Source of the DNA: Haemophilus sp.
Lineage (GTDB): Bacteria; Pseudomonadota; Gammaproteobacteria; Enterobacterales; Pasteurellaceae
Reading direction: 5' to 3'
Length of the DNA: 23,858 bases
NCBI GenBank assembly: GCA_019423005.1
Contig: JAHZCF010000001.1
Span: forward strand, 1-23,858
Both the position numbers and the translations under genes were made by a program. Shown one piece after another: positions 1-7,269 of the stretch (positions are counted from its first letter, which is position 1; each line of letters starts with the position of its first letter). The notes under the pieces were generated by a model that was not told the origin of the DNA, made no database searches, and saw only the letters and a program-made list of their open reading frames with translations.

Positions 1-47
1 ACTGGATGTTTTTAAGTTTCACAACAGCGCGTCGTTGTGTGGGGCGT

Positions 48-75
48 ATTATAGGACTTTCAGAATTCTTTGCAA
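48..75 (-). promoter_or_regulatory. Candidate sigma-70 promoter firing out of the window
   Basis: On the minus strand there is a perfect -10 box TATAAT (48-53) and a -35 box TTGCAA (70-75) separated by 16 bases. The stretch just after the -10 is GC-rich (ACGCCCC), the type of discriminator seen at stringently controlled promoters for the translation machinery. A short inverted repeat CACAAC/GTTGTG follows. The promoter would drive a gene lying to the left of the window, so its target cannot be named. Confidence 0.45.
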
Positions 76-111
76 GTGCTTTTTTATAAAAAATTCAATT
101 TTTTTATTGTC

Positions 112-128
112 TGATGATTTAATCATCA
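112..128. promoter_or_regulatory. Perfect palindrome upstream of the DUF5718 gene
   Basis: TGATGATTTAATCATCA is a perfect palindrome with 8-base arms around a central T, in AT-rich DNA 70 bases before the probable start at 199. It does not fit the Fur, FNR, ArgR or TyrR consensus that I know. It could be an operator for the gene to the right, or a small hairpin. Confidence 0.35.
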
Positions 129-198
129 AAGTGAATTGTCTTTGTTCAATATTCAAGGTAAATTACCTCCAAAGAGTAAGCATTTTAATGAGGTAGTT

Positions 199-1020
199 AT
201 GAATTTTGAGCAAATGATTGGTTTCGGTGTAGCAGGCAATTTCGCGGGACATTTAGAACAAGCCGGAGAAGCAGCTGATTTCACTCAAGTTAAAACAGAA
301 AATGCCATTCAACCAAAAGCGATTTTCCCTTTTTATGTACCAAGTGAAAAAGCGGGCTTTCTTTCTACCTATCCTTTAAGTCACAATCAAATTAATTTTC
401 CACAAGGCGCAGATAATCTGCAAATTGAACCTGAAATTGCGCTTATTTGTGATCTTATCTATAAAGGAAAGCAAGTTGAGCAAATTATCCCGCGTTATTT
501 TGCAGCCTATAATGATTGCTCTATTCGTCGCCCTAATGCGAAAAAAATCTGTGAAAAGAAAAACTGGGGCAAAGCAAGTAAAGGTATTTCATCAAAACTT
601 ATTCCACTTTCTTCCTTTATTAAGGGAAGTGAAATTGATCAATATCGTATCGCTTGCTTCCATAAAAGAAATAGCGCGCTCAATACGTATGGTATTGACA
701 GCCCCGCTATCGGTTATAGCTATTTCCACCAACAATTATTAGATTGGATCGTCGATAGAATGAATAATCAACCCGATGAAGGACCAATGAATCATATTGC
801 TTCTTTATTAGAGCAAGCAAACTATCCGAAACAAGCGATTATTAGTATTGGCGCCACCCGTTATACTGAGTTCGGTGAAACACATTTCTTGCAACCTAAT
901 GATCTCAGTATTGTTGTCGTGTATAACGGTGAAAAACATTCAGCTGAGGAAATTGAGAAAATGGCAAGAGATGAAAAATTTGCAGATGATATTTCGGTGC
1001 TTATTCAGAAAGTGGTTTAG
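199..1020 (+). CDS. DUF5718-type protein, possible FAH-fold enzyme
   Basis: Predicted soluble protein of 273 residues with no signal peptide or membrane segment. I recognise the N-terminal pattern (IGFGVAGNFAGHLEQAGEA) as that of the uncharacterised DUF5718 family, from memory. The order of motifs resembles the fumarylacetoacetate hydrolase fold: an E-P-E triplet (about residues 77-79), N-D-C-S (105-108), a lysine/glycine stretch KASKG (125-129), and a C-terminal GATRYTEFGETHFLQPND (218-235), similar to the family's 'TGTP..G...FLkpGD' segment. That would suggest a metal-dependent hydrolase or isomerase; no substrate can be inferred. The ATG at 199 is chosen because GAGG sits 5 bases upstream and the conserved domain begins there. 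A TTG at 136 would add 21 residues with no clear ribosome site. The gene stands alone and ends in a two-way terminator shared with birA. Confidence 0.8.
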   Translation: MNFEQMIGFGVAGNFAGHLEQAGEAADFTQVKTENAIQPKAIFPFYVPSEKAGFLSTYPLSHNQINFPQGADNLQIEPEIALICDLIYKGKQVEQIIPRYFAAYNDCSIRRPNAKKICEKKNWGKASKGISSKLIPLSSFIKGSEIDQYRIACFHKRNSALNTYGIDSPAIGYSYFHQQLLDWIVDRMNNQPDEGPMNHIASLLEQANYPKQAIISIGATRYTEFGETHFLQPNDLSIVVVYNGEKHSAEEIEKMARDEKFADDISVLIQKVV

Positions 1021-1027
1021 CATACAT

Positions 1028-1063
1028 ATAAAAAGTGCGGTTAATTTTGGCCGCACTTTTTAT
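1028..1063. terminator. Bidirectional terminator built from paired uptake signals
   Basis: A 13-base-pair perfect stem (ATAAAAAGTGCGG with its complement) encloses a 10-base loop. A-rich and T-rich flanks make it usable in both directions, between the convergent DUF5718 gene and birA. The left arm is a perfect uptake signal (1033-1041); the right arm matches 8 of 9 bases. Confidence 0.8.
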
Positions 1064-1978
1064 TTACTTCCTTCTTAAAGAAACTTCTCCGGCATTAAAA
1101 TACCGCTCGCCTTCATCGGTTATGACTTTTAAATAACCGCGTTTATCAATTCCCTGCTCTATACCTGAAATCGCGCCTTGTTCAGTAAAGACATTCACTT
1201 CATCACCAAAAAATTCATTATGGTTTATCCATTGTTGCATAAATTCCTCATCAATGCCCTTTTCTTCAAATTGAGCTAATCGAGAATAAATTCGTTGGAT
1301 CACTTTAATCAGGATCGCCTGACGATCTATATTTGGATCTAATTCGGTTAATTGTGCATATGGTTGGTTAATTTCAGTTGATTGAGGTAATTTCACATTA
1401 ATCCCTACACCAATGACTAAATTCAGCAGACCATTTTTGTGATTGATAATCTCCACCAAGATTCCACCGAGTTTTCGTCCTAAAAGCAAAATATCATTTG
1501 GCCATTTCACTTTTGCATTTAACGCTTCTGCAATAGCTAAACCAATCACCAAACTTAATCCATCCAATGCTTTTTGGGGATCGATAGTCCAATAAAAACT
1601 GAAAATTAACTGCCCTGCAAACGGTGAAAGCCATTGGCGACCACGACGCCCCCGCCCTGCGGTTTGATATTCTGCCAGACACAAATCACCTTTTTTTAAT
1701 TGGTTAATTTGATTCGTTATAAATTCATTTGTTGAAGAAATGGTTCGATGATAACTCACGGAATAAGGTGAAAGTGCGGTCGAAATTGCTTGCGGATTTA
1801 ACAAAGGCATTTCTGGCACAAGCTGATAAACCTCATTTTCTTCTTGAATATTCAATCCCACTTCTCTCAATAATGCCATTTCTTGTGCCAATTCATCTGA
1901 CGTAATATTTAAAAACGACATCAAATCTGACCGCACTTTAGGTTGGCAATCAGACAAACAATCCAATAGCGATGACAT
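1064..1978 (-). CDS. birA: Biotin-[acetyl-CoA-carboxylase] ligase BirA
   Basis: Cytoplasmic enzyme that forms biotinyl-AMP and transfers biotin to the carrier lysine of AccB, needed for fatty acid synthesis. The 304-residue protein has the GRGRRGR biotin/ATP loop (about 108-114), KWPND (158-162), a GGILVE strand, and a C-terminal domain ending AGEVSLRRK like E. coli BirA (321 aa). An N-terminal region of about 60 residues aligns in length with the E. coli winged helix-turn-helix. The recognition-helix stretch (S-R-A-A-I-N-K-H in E. coli) reads T-S-D-E-L-A-Q-E here, so it is acidic and may not bind DNA. The second ATG (1978) is preferred: AAGGA lies 6 bases before it, whereas the ATG at 1984 directly abuts that sequence. 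Two uptake signals lie inside the gene. It is transcribed divergently from guaB. Confidence 0.96.
   Translation of the reverse strand: MSSLLDCLSDCQPKVRSDLMSFLNITSDELAQEMALLREVGLNIQEENEVYQLVPEMPLLNPQAISTALSPYSVSYHRTISSTNEFITNQINQLKKGDLCLAEYQTAGRGRRGRQWLSPFAGQLIFSFYWTIDPQKALDGLSLVIGLAIAEALNAKVKWPNDILLLGRKLGGILVEIINHKNGLLNLVIGVGINVKLPQSTEINQPYAQLTELDPNIDRQAILIKVIQRIYSRLAQFEEKGIDEEFMQQWINHNEFFGDEVNVFTEQGAISGIEQGIDKRGYLKVITDEGERYFNAGEVSLRRK
1772..1780 (+). repeat. DNA uptake signal sequence, in birA
   Basis: Perfect 9-base AAGTGCGGT followed by an AT-rich stretch, as in the extended Haemophilus uptake signal. Confidence 0.85.
1930..1938 (-). repeat. DNA uptake signal sequence, in birA
   Basis: Perfect AAGTGCGGT on the minus strand, near the 5' end of birA. 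Confidence 0.85.
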
Positions 1979-2013
1979 ATTCATTCCTTCTCATAAAAAC
2001 CTTGGCAAATCTT

Positions 2014-2042
2014 ACCATAAAAGCGAAAAAATTCATTTTCAA
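2014..2042 (-). promoter_or_regulatory. Candidate birA promoter
   Basis: On the minus strand TTGAAA (2037-2042) and TATGGT (2014-2019) are separated by 17 bases and lie about 36 bases before the birA start. The -35 box overlaps that of the divergent guaB promoter. Confidence 0.5.
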
Positions 2043-2064
2043 CCACATGAAAAATCTGTATAAT
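2036..2064 (+). promoter_or_regulatory. Candidate guaB promoter
   Basis: TTTTCA (2036-2041), 17 bases, then a perfect TATAAT (2059-2064), about 48 bases before the guaB ATG. A GC-rich discriminator (CCCGCCGC) follows, typical of promoters repressed by ppGpp, which would suit a GTP-synthesis gene. I saw no convincing PurR operator. The ribosome site before the ATG is weak (GAGA). Confidence 0.6.
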
Positions 2065-2111
2065 CCCGCCGCAATATTTTTTGACACAATTTTTAACAGC
2101 GAGATATTGCC

Positions 2112-3575
2112 ATGCTTAGAATCAAACAAGAAGCTCTGACTTTTGACGACGTTCTACTCGTCCCCGCTCATTCAACTGTTCTTCCGAACACTGCCAACCT
2201 CTCAACTCAACTCACCAAAGAAATTCGCTTAAATATTCCTATGCTTTCTGCTGCAATGGATACTGTCACAGAAACCAAATTAGCAATCTCTTTAGCACAA
2301 GAAGGTGGCATCGGCTTTATTCACAAAAATATGACGATCGAACGCCAAGCGGATCGTGTCCGTAAAGTAAAAAAATTCGAAAGTGGTATCGTTTCTGAAC
2401 CTGTGACTGTTTCGCCAGATTTAACCCTTGCAGCACTTGCTGAAATGGTGAAGAAAAACGGCTTCGCAGGCTACCCTGTTGTAGACAGTGAAAATAACTT
2501 AATCGGTATCATCACTGGCCGTGACACGCGTTTCGTAAAAGATTTAAGTAAAACTGTTTCACAATTAATGACAAAAAAAGAAGACTTAGTCACCGTAAAA
2601 GAAGGTGCAAGCCGTGAAACAATTTTAGAATTAATGCATCAAAACCGCGTAGAGAAAGTACTTGTAGTAGATGATGCTTTCAAATTAAAAGGCATGATCA
2701 CCGTTAAAGACTTCCAAAAAGCGGAACAAAAACCAAACGCGTGCAAAGATGAATTCGGTCGTTTACGTGTCGGTGCGGCTGTAGGTGCAGGCCCAGGTAA
2801 CGAAGAACGTATTGATGCATTAGTGAAAGCCGGCGTAGATGTGTTGTTAATCGACTCTTCTCACGGTCACTCAGAAGGCGTATTACAACGTGTTCGTGAA
2901 ACTCGTGCAAAATATCCAAACTTACCGATCGTTGCAGGTAACGTAGCAACGGCTGAAGGAGCAATCGCATTAGCTGATGCAGGTGCAAGCGCAGTGAAAG
3001 TGGGCATTGGTCCTGGTTCAATTTGTACAACTCGTATTGTGACTGGTGTAGGTGTTCCACAAATCACTGCTATCGCAGATGCAGCGGCTGCATTAAAAGA
3101 TCGTGGTATTCCAGTTATCGCAGATGGTGGTATCCGTTTCTCTGGTGATATTGCAAAAGCTATCGCAGCAGGTGCGAGCTGTGTAATGGTTGGTTCAATG
3201 TTCGCAGGTACCGAAGAAGCACCGGGTGAAATCGAACTTTATCAAGGCCGCGCATTTAAATCTTACCGTGGTATGGGTTCATTAGGTGCGATGGCGAAAG
3301 GCTCATCTGACCGCTACTTCCAATCTGATAACGCTGCAGACAAACTCGTACCAGAAGGTATCGAAGGCCGTATTCCATACAAAGGTTACTTAAAAGAAAT
3401 CATCCACCAACAAATGGGTGGTTTACGTTCTTGCATGGGCTTAACTGGCTGCGCAACCATCGAAGAATTACGTACGAAAGCAGAATTTGTTCGCATCAGT
3501 GGTGCGGGTATTAAAGAAAGCCATGTTCATGATGTAACAATTACTAAAGAAGCACCAAACTATCGTATGGGCTAA
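2112..3575 (+). CDS. guaB: Inosine-5'-monophosphate dehydrogenase
   Basis: Oxidises IMP to XMP with NAD+, the first committed step of GMP synthesis, in the cytoplasm. At 487 residues it is the usual length (E. coli 488). The catalytic loop GPGSICTTRIVTGVG carries the nucleophile Cys305. Two CBS domains are inserted at roughly residues 95-205 (each ending in 'GIITGRD' or 'GMITVKD' type motifs). The IMP phosphate site (IADGGIRFSGD) and the flap region (YKGYLKEIIHQQMGGLRS) are intact. Codon use looks like that of a highly expressed gene. A strong hairpin (3581-3609) directly follows the stop, so guaA, the next enzyme, is not in a simple continuous guaBA operon as in E. coli. Confidence 0.98.
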   Translation: MLRIKQEALTFDDVLLVPAHSTVLPNTANLSTQLTKEIRLNIPMLSAAMDTVTETKLAISLAQEGGIGFIHKNMTIERQADRVRKVKKFESGIVSEPVTVSPDLTLAALAEMVKKNGFAGYPVVDSENNLIGIITGRDTRFVKDLSKTVSQLMTKKEDLVTVKEGASRETILELMHQNRVEKVLVVDDAFKLKGMITVKDFQKAEQKPNACKDEFGRLRVGAAVGAGPGNEERIDALVKAGVDVLLIDSSHGHSEGVLQRVRETRAKYPNLPIVAGNVATAEGAIALADAGASAVKVGIGPGSICTTRIVTGVGVPQITAIADAAAALKDRGIPVIADGGIRFSGDIAKAIAAGASCVMVGSMFAGTEEAPGEIELYQGRAFKSYRGMGSLGAMAKGSSDRYFQSDNAADKLVPEGIEGRIPYKGYLKEIIHQQMGGLRSCMGLTGCATIEELRTKAEFVRISGAGIKESHVHDVTITKEAPNYRMG

Positions 3576-3580
3576 TTAAT

Positions 3581-3609
3581 AAAAGAGCGGTTTATTTAAC
3601 CGCTCTTTT
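3581..3609 (+). terminator. Intrinsic terminator after guaB
   Basis: AAAAGAGCGGTT pairs perfectly with AACCGCTCTTTT (12 base pairs, 5-base loop TATTT), starting 5 bases after the guaB stop codon. No separate promoter for the next genes is obvious, so it may attenuate rather than fully stop transcription into the lipoprotein gene and guaA. Confidence 0.75.
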
Positions 3610-3639
3610 GAAATATTTTAGGCAACTAAAAGGACTGAA

Positions 3640-3969
3640 ATGAAAAAACTAGCATTACTCATTCCGTTTATCATATCAAGTTGTGCGCTTTTCGGACCAA
3701 CTTATACGGGAGAAACAACGGCAAGTTCTTTACTAAAATCAGATACTGAACGTAATATCAATCTGGCTTTTAGAGCAATCCATAATTGTACGCCAAAACA
3801 AATTCATACTCAGATCAATGATGCAAAAATCAACCCTAAAACATCTACTGTTGATTCAGCATATGAAACTTGGACAGTAAAAGGCTGTAATCAAACTGAA
3901 GTATTTAAAATTAAATATATCAGCGATGGTCAAGGTGGAACCTACATCAATATGACCACGTCAAACTAA
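3640..3969 (+). CDS. Small putative lipoprotein of unknown function
   Basis: A 109-residue protein with a lipoprotein signal peptide: positive MKK, a hydrophobic core, and a lipobox-like I-S-S-C with Cys15 as the predicted lipidated residue. Alanine follows the cysteine, with no Asp retention signal, so outer-membrane sorting is expected. The mature part is short, polar and Lys/Thr-rich, with only two more cysteines (Cys50, Cys83) that could form a disulfide. I do not recognise a domain. AGGA lies 6 bases before the ATG. It sits between the guaB terminator and guaA, 13 bases before guaA, so it is probably cotranscribed with guaA. The gap left of it contains only the guaB hairpin. Confidence 0.8.
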   Translation: MKKLALLIPFIISSCALFGPTYTGETTASSLLKSDTERNINLAFRAIHNCTPKQIHTQINDAKINPKTSTVDSAYETWTVKGCNQTEVFKIKYISDGQGGTYINMTTSN

Positions 3970-3982
3970 CATAAGGTAAAAA

Positions 3983-5542
3983 ATGACAAATATCCACAAC
4001 CATAAAATTCTGATCCTCGACTTCGGTTCACAATATACTCAACTGATTGCGCGTCGTGTGCGTGAAATCGGTGTGTACTGCGAACTTTGGGCATGGGATG
4101 TGACTGAAGAACAAATCCGTGAATTTAATCCAGATGGTATTATCCTTTCTGGTGGTCCAGAAAGTACCACTGAAGAAAACAGCCCGCGTGCACCTGAATA
4201 TGTATTTAACGCAGGCGTGCCTGTATTGGGTATTTGTTACGGTATGCAAACAATGGCGATGCAACTTGGCGGTTTAACTGAAACCTCTGATCATCGTGAA
4301 TTCGGCTATGCTTCTGTTTTAATGGATAATCCGACCGCACTTTTCGCTCATTTAAATGATGGTGACAGCAAATTGGATGTATGGATGAGCCATGGCGATA
4401 AAGTAACTCGTTTACCTGAAAACTTCCAAGTTACCGGTACGACTCCAACCTGCCCAATTGCGGCAATGTCTGACGAAAATCGTCGTTTCTACGGCGTACA
4501 ATTCCACCCAGAAGTGACCCATACTAAAAAAGGCTTGGAATTATTAATGAATTTCGTGGTGAACATTTGTGGTTGCGAAACCAAATGGACAGCAGAAAAC
4601 ATTATCGAAGATGCAGTAGCTCGCATTAAAGAGCAAGTGGGCGATGATGAAGTGATTTTAGGTTTATCTGGTGGTGTGGACTCTTCTGTGGTTGCATTAC
4701 TTTTACACCGTGCTATCGGCAAAAACTTACACTGTGTATTCGTGGATAACGGTTTACTCCGCTTACACGAAGGCGATCAAGTAATGGAAATGTTTGGCGA
4801 TAAATTCGGCTTGAACATTACCCGAGTTGATGCGGAAAGCCGTTTCTTAGGTGAGCTTGCAGGTGTATCGGATCCTGAAGCAAAACGCAAAATTATCGGT
4901 AAAGTATTCGTTGATGTATTCGATGATGAATCGAAAAAACTTACTAACGTGAAATGGTTGGCACAAGGTACGATCTACCCTGATGTCATCGAATCTGCAG
5001 CAAGCAAAACTGGTAAAGCGCATGTAATTAAATCACACCACAACGTAGGTGGCTTACCAGACTATATGAAACTTGGCTTAGTTGAACCGTTACGCGAGTT
5101 ATTTAAAGACGAAGTACGTAAAATCGGTTTAGCATTAGGCTTACCGGCTGAAATGATCAACCGCCACCCATTCCCTGGTCCAGGTTTAGGCGTGCGTGTA
5201 TTAGGCGAAGTGAAAAAAGAATACTGCGATTTATTACGCCGTGCGGATGCAATCTTTATCGAAGAATTACGCAACAGCGGTTGGTATGAAAAAACCAGTC
5301 AAGCTTTCAGCGTATTCTTACCAGTGAAATCTGTTGGCGTCATGGGCGATGGCCGTAAATACGATTGGGTTATCTCACTACGTGCGGTAGAAACCATCGA
5401 TTTTATGACCGCACATTGGGCTCATTTACCTTATGATTTATTAGGCAAAGTGTCTAACCGCATCATCAATGAAGTGAACGGCATTTCCCGCGTGGTATAT
5501 GACATTAGCGGAAAACCACCAGCAACGATAGAATGGGAGTAA
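3983..5542 (+). CDS. guaA: GMP synthase (glutamine-hydrolysing)
   Basis: Converts XMP, ATP and glutamine to GMP. The 519-residue protein has an N-terminal class I glutamine amidotransferase domain with the triad Cys85 (in VLGICYGMQ), His175 and Glu177 (in FHPEV). An ATP-pyrophosphatase domain follows, with the P-loop SGGVDSS (229-235), then a C-terminal dimerisation and XMP-binding domain ending in PPATIEWE. Length and motifs are complete. AAGG lies upstream of the start. It follows the lipoprotein gene by 13 bases and is followed by its own terminator. One uptake signal lies inside (4334-4342). With guaB it completes the IMP-to-GMP branch. Confidence 0.98.
   Translation: MTNIHNHKILILDFGSQYTQLIARRVREIGVYCELWAWDVTEEQIREFNPDGIILSGGPESTTEENSPRAPEYVFNAGVPVLGICYGMQTMAMQLGGLTETSDHREFGYASVLMDNPTALFAHLNDGDSKLDVWMSHGDKVTRLPENFQVTGTTPTCPIAAMSDENRRFYGVQFHPEVTHTKKGLELLMNFVVNICGCETKWTAENIIEDAVARIKEQVGDDEVILGLSGGVDSSVVALLLHRAIGKNLHCVFVDNGLLRLHEGDQVMEMFGDKFGLNITRVDAESRFLGELAGVSDPEAKRKIIGKVFVDVFDDESKKLTNVKWLAQGTIYPDVIESAASKTGKAHVIKSHHNVGGLPDYMKLGLVEPLRELFKDEVRKIGLALGLPAEMINRHPFPGPGLGVRVLGEVKKEYCDLLRRADAIFIEELRNSGWYEKTSQAFSVFLPVKSVGVMGDGRKYDWVISLRAVETIDFMTAHWAHLPYDLLGKVSNRIINEVNGISRVVYDISGKPPATIEWE
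4334..4342 (-). repeat. DNA uptake signal sequence, in guaA
   Basis: Perfect AAGTGCGGT on the minus strand, inside the amidotransferase domain coding region. Confidence 0.85.
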
Positions 5543-5555
5543 CCTAAATCAATTT

Positions 5556-5586
5556 AAAGGGCAAATTATTTGCCCTTTTCTTCTTT
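5556..5586 (+). terminator. Intrinsic terminator after guaA
   Basis: AAAGGGCAA pairs with TTGCCCTTT around an AT-rich loop, followed by TTCTTCTTT. It begins 14 bases after the guaA stop. Confidence 0.8.
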
Positions 5587-5618
5587 CATAGCACTAATTT
5601 CTCTTATCAATATTCACT

Positions 5619-6551
5619 ATGGACATCGCATTTTTACTCGGCACTAAAATTATTGAACTGACACTTATTGTGCTTATTGGTTATGGGTTAGTTAAATCAA
5701 AATTATTAAAATCTGAAGATAGCAAGACGCTTTCCGTTATAGGACTTTATGTCATCAGCCCTGCAGTGATGATTGAAGCCTTTCAAATTGATTACACACC
5801 TGAAATTCTACAAGGTTTACAGCTTTCACTGTTTATGGCGGTGTTTCTTCAGGTTATTCTGATTATTATTGGCAGTCTGTTAAAGCGCCTATTAAACCTT
5901 GATCCTATTGAACATGCCACTTCGATTTATTCCAATTCTGGTAACTTAATTATTCCGATTGTGATGTCGTTATTTGGCAAAGAATGGGTCATTTACGCCA
6001 GCTGTTTTATTGTGGTGCAAACCTTTCTATTTTGGACGCATTGCCGTTTGATTATTGTAGGAAAAGGAAATTTATCCTTGAAGATGATTGCCAAAAACAT
6101 CAATATTTGGTCAATTCTCGTGGGGGCATTTTTATTTGCTTTTCAAATTAAGTTGCCAAATATTATCAATGGCACACTTTCTTCGATTGGCTTATTTATT
6201 GGCCCAAATGCCATGCTTGTTGCGGGTATGCTGATTGCTGCAATTCCTTTACGGAGCATCGTATCATCCAAACGCATTTATTTAGTCACACTTTTGCGCT
6301 TGTTACTTATTCCGATTGCATTATTGGTATTAATAAAACTGATTGGCTTTGTACATTGGGTTGAGAAAGGTGAGATTATCGTGTTGATTAGCTTTTTGGC
6401 TACCACTAGCCCTTCAGCTTCAACAGTGACACAAATGGCGGTGATTTATAACAACAACCCACAAAAAGCCAGCGCCATTTATGGAATAACGACGCTGCTT
6501 TGTATGTTTACTATGCCTCTGGTGATTGCCTTATATCAAATATGGGGGTAA
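5619..6551 (+). CDS. AEC-family (auxin efflux carrier type) permease
   Basis: A 310-residue integral membrane protein with about ten hydrophobic segments in two halves joined by a more polar middle. It has the AEC family layout, including the N-terminal 'IGYGLVKSKLL' and 'SPAVMIEAF' region, a central S-N-S-G-N-L-I-I-P motif and the C-terminal ATTSPSASTVTQMA motif. Bacterial members include malate and other organic acid permeases and putative exporters; the substrate cannot be read from sequence. No good ribosome site precedes the ATG, so the start is less certain. It lies alone on the plus strand after the guaA terminator and converges on the YgjV-like gene, sharing a terminator. Confidence 0.9.
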   Translation: MDIAFLLGTKIIELTLIVLIGYGLVKSKLLKSEDSKTLSVIGLYVISPAVMIEAFQIDYTPEILQGLQLSLFMAVFLQVILIIIGSLLKRLLNLDPIEHATSIYSNSGNLIIPIVMSLFGKEWVIYASCFIVVQTFLFWTHCRLIIVGKGNLSLKMIAKNINIWSILVGAFLFAFQIKLPNIINGTLSSIGLFIGPNAMLVAGMLIAAIPLRSIVSSKRIYLVTLLRLLLIPIALLVLIKLIGFVHWVEKGEIIVLISFLATTSPSASTVTQMAVIYNNNPQKASAIYGITTLLCMFTMPLVIALYQIWG

Positions 6552-6558
6552 ATCGTGG

Positions 6559-6588
6559 AAAAGTGCGGTCAATTATTTAAGCACTTTT
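6559..6588. terminator. Bidirectional terminator containing an uptake signal
   Basis: AAAAGTGC (6559-6566) pairs with GCACTTTT (6581-6588) between the convergent permease and YgjV-like genes. The right arm overlaps the last codons of the minus-strand gene. The left arm contains a perfect uptake signal (6561-6569). Confidence 0.6.
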
Positions 6589-6818
6589 GATGCTGACTGC
6601 TCTTTTTTTAAACGATAAAGTTGATATAAGTTAACGAAAACTAAGAAGGCGTTTAGAAGCGCAACTGGATAAGATTTGATGATCAAACTGTAAACGACAA
6701 AAAGTACCGCTCCAATTGCATTAACAACTCTCAAGTGAACAATCGATTTAAATAAAAAAGACGCAGCCACAAAGAATGTTGCCAAATAACCTAATAATTC
6801 GATGAAATTAAATTCCAT
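6573..6818 (-). CDS. Small inner-membrane protein, YgjV-like
   Basis: An 81-residue, very hydrophobic protein with three predicted membrane segments (about residues 7-25, 30-50 and 53-70) and a basic C-terminus. It resembles the short YgjV-like membrane proteins of bacteria. E. coli YgjV itself is about twice as long, so the family call is tentative and function is unknown. The start at 6818 is chosen because GGAGA lies 6 bases upstream and the hydrophobic domain begins there. The frame remains open to 6896, but that extension is Pro/Ser-rich and has no ribosome site. It is downstream of azlD, separated by 121 bases and a hairpin, so it is probably transcribed separately. Confidence 0.75.
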   Translation of the reverse strand: MEFNFIELLGYLATFFVAASFLFKSIVHLRVVNAIGAVLFVVYSLIIKSYPVALLNAFLVFVNLYQLYRLKKEQSASKVLK

Positions 6819-6881
6819 AAATCTCTCCGTCAACAATGATTGAGGCGGCATCATAAAAGATTTTGGAATTGAGGAAAAGAG

Positions 6882-6928
6882 GCGAAATAAAGGCAACCGA
6901 TTGCAATATCAAGAAATTTTTATTTCGC
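6882..6928 (-). terminator. Possible terminator after azlD
   Basis: GCGAAATAAA (6882-6891) and TTTATTTCGC (6919-6928) can form a perfect 10-base-pair stem with a 27-base loop. On the minus strand it is followed by a T-rich stretch, 11 bases past the azlD stop. The long loop makes it less certain. Confidence 0.45.
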
Positions 6929-6939
6929 TCAAAATTCTC

Positions 6940-7269
6940 TTAGATAAAGACTTTTTGCACTAAAAACATATAAAAAATTGTGCCTGCCGAGATAGAAAGA
7001 AACATGTTCTTTTTCCAGAAATGTACCCCCAATACCAAAGCACCCGCAATGAAATCGGGTAAGCCGTGATAACCACTCAATACATCCACATTTTTATAGC
7101 AATACACGACTAACATTCCAAACATCGCGGCAGGTAGTACTTTACCTAGATAACGAATATATTCCGGAATCGGGCGATTTGCGGGAAAGATCCAGAATGG
7201 CAATAATCGAGTAAATTGCACGCACACAATACAAATCACAATGGTGATAATTTGTTCCATCAATGTCAT
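6940..7269 (-). CDS. azlD: AzlD-family amino acid exporter, small subunit
   Basis: A 109-residue membrane protein with about four hydrophobic segments and the AzlD pattern RLLPFWIF...YLGKVLPAAMFGMLVVYC. In this family the small subunit works with AzlC to export branched-chain amino acids (AzlCD in Bacillus, YgaZH in E. coli, BrnFE in Corynebacterium, which also exports methionine). Its ATG overlaps the azlC stop codon (ATGA), and GGAGG lies 7 bases upstream inside azlC, so the two are translationally coupled in fixed ratio. Confidence 0.92.
   Translation of the reverse strand: MTLMEQIITIVICIVCVQFTRLLPFWIFPANRPIPEYIRYLGKVLPAAMFGMLVVYCYKNVDVLSGYHGLPDFIAGALVLGVHFWKKNMFLSISAGTIFYMFLVQKVFI

Noticed and set aside
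136..198. TTG start at 136 for the DUF5718 gene
   Set aside because: No ribosome site, and the conserved domain begins at the ATG at 199, which has GAGG 5 bases upstream.
848..1078. Plus-strand open frame of 76 codons
   Set aside because: It overlaps a real gene out of frame and runs through the terminator hairpin; the composition is not protein-like.
1985..2111. Riboswitch or purine repressor site before guaB
   Set aside because: The leader is too short and unstructured for a purine riboswitch, and no PurR-like palindrome is visible.
2704..3067. Open frames opposite guaB
   Set aside because: They lie within a strongly conserved enzyme gene, have no ribosome site, and are rich in Leu/His/Arg as antisense shadows of biased codons are.
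6819..6896. N-terminal extension of the YgjV-like protein
   Set aside because: GGAGA sits before the ATG at 6818 and the extension lacks both a site and the membrane pattern of the family.
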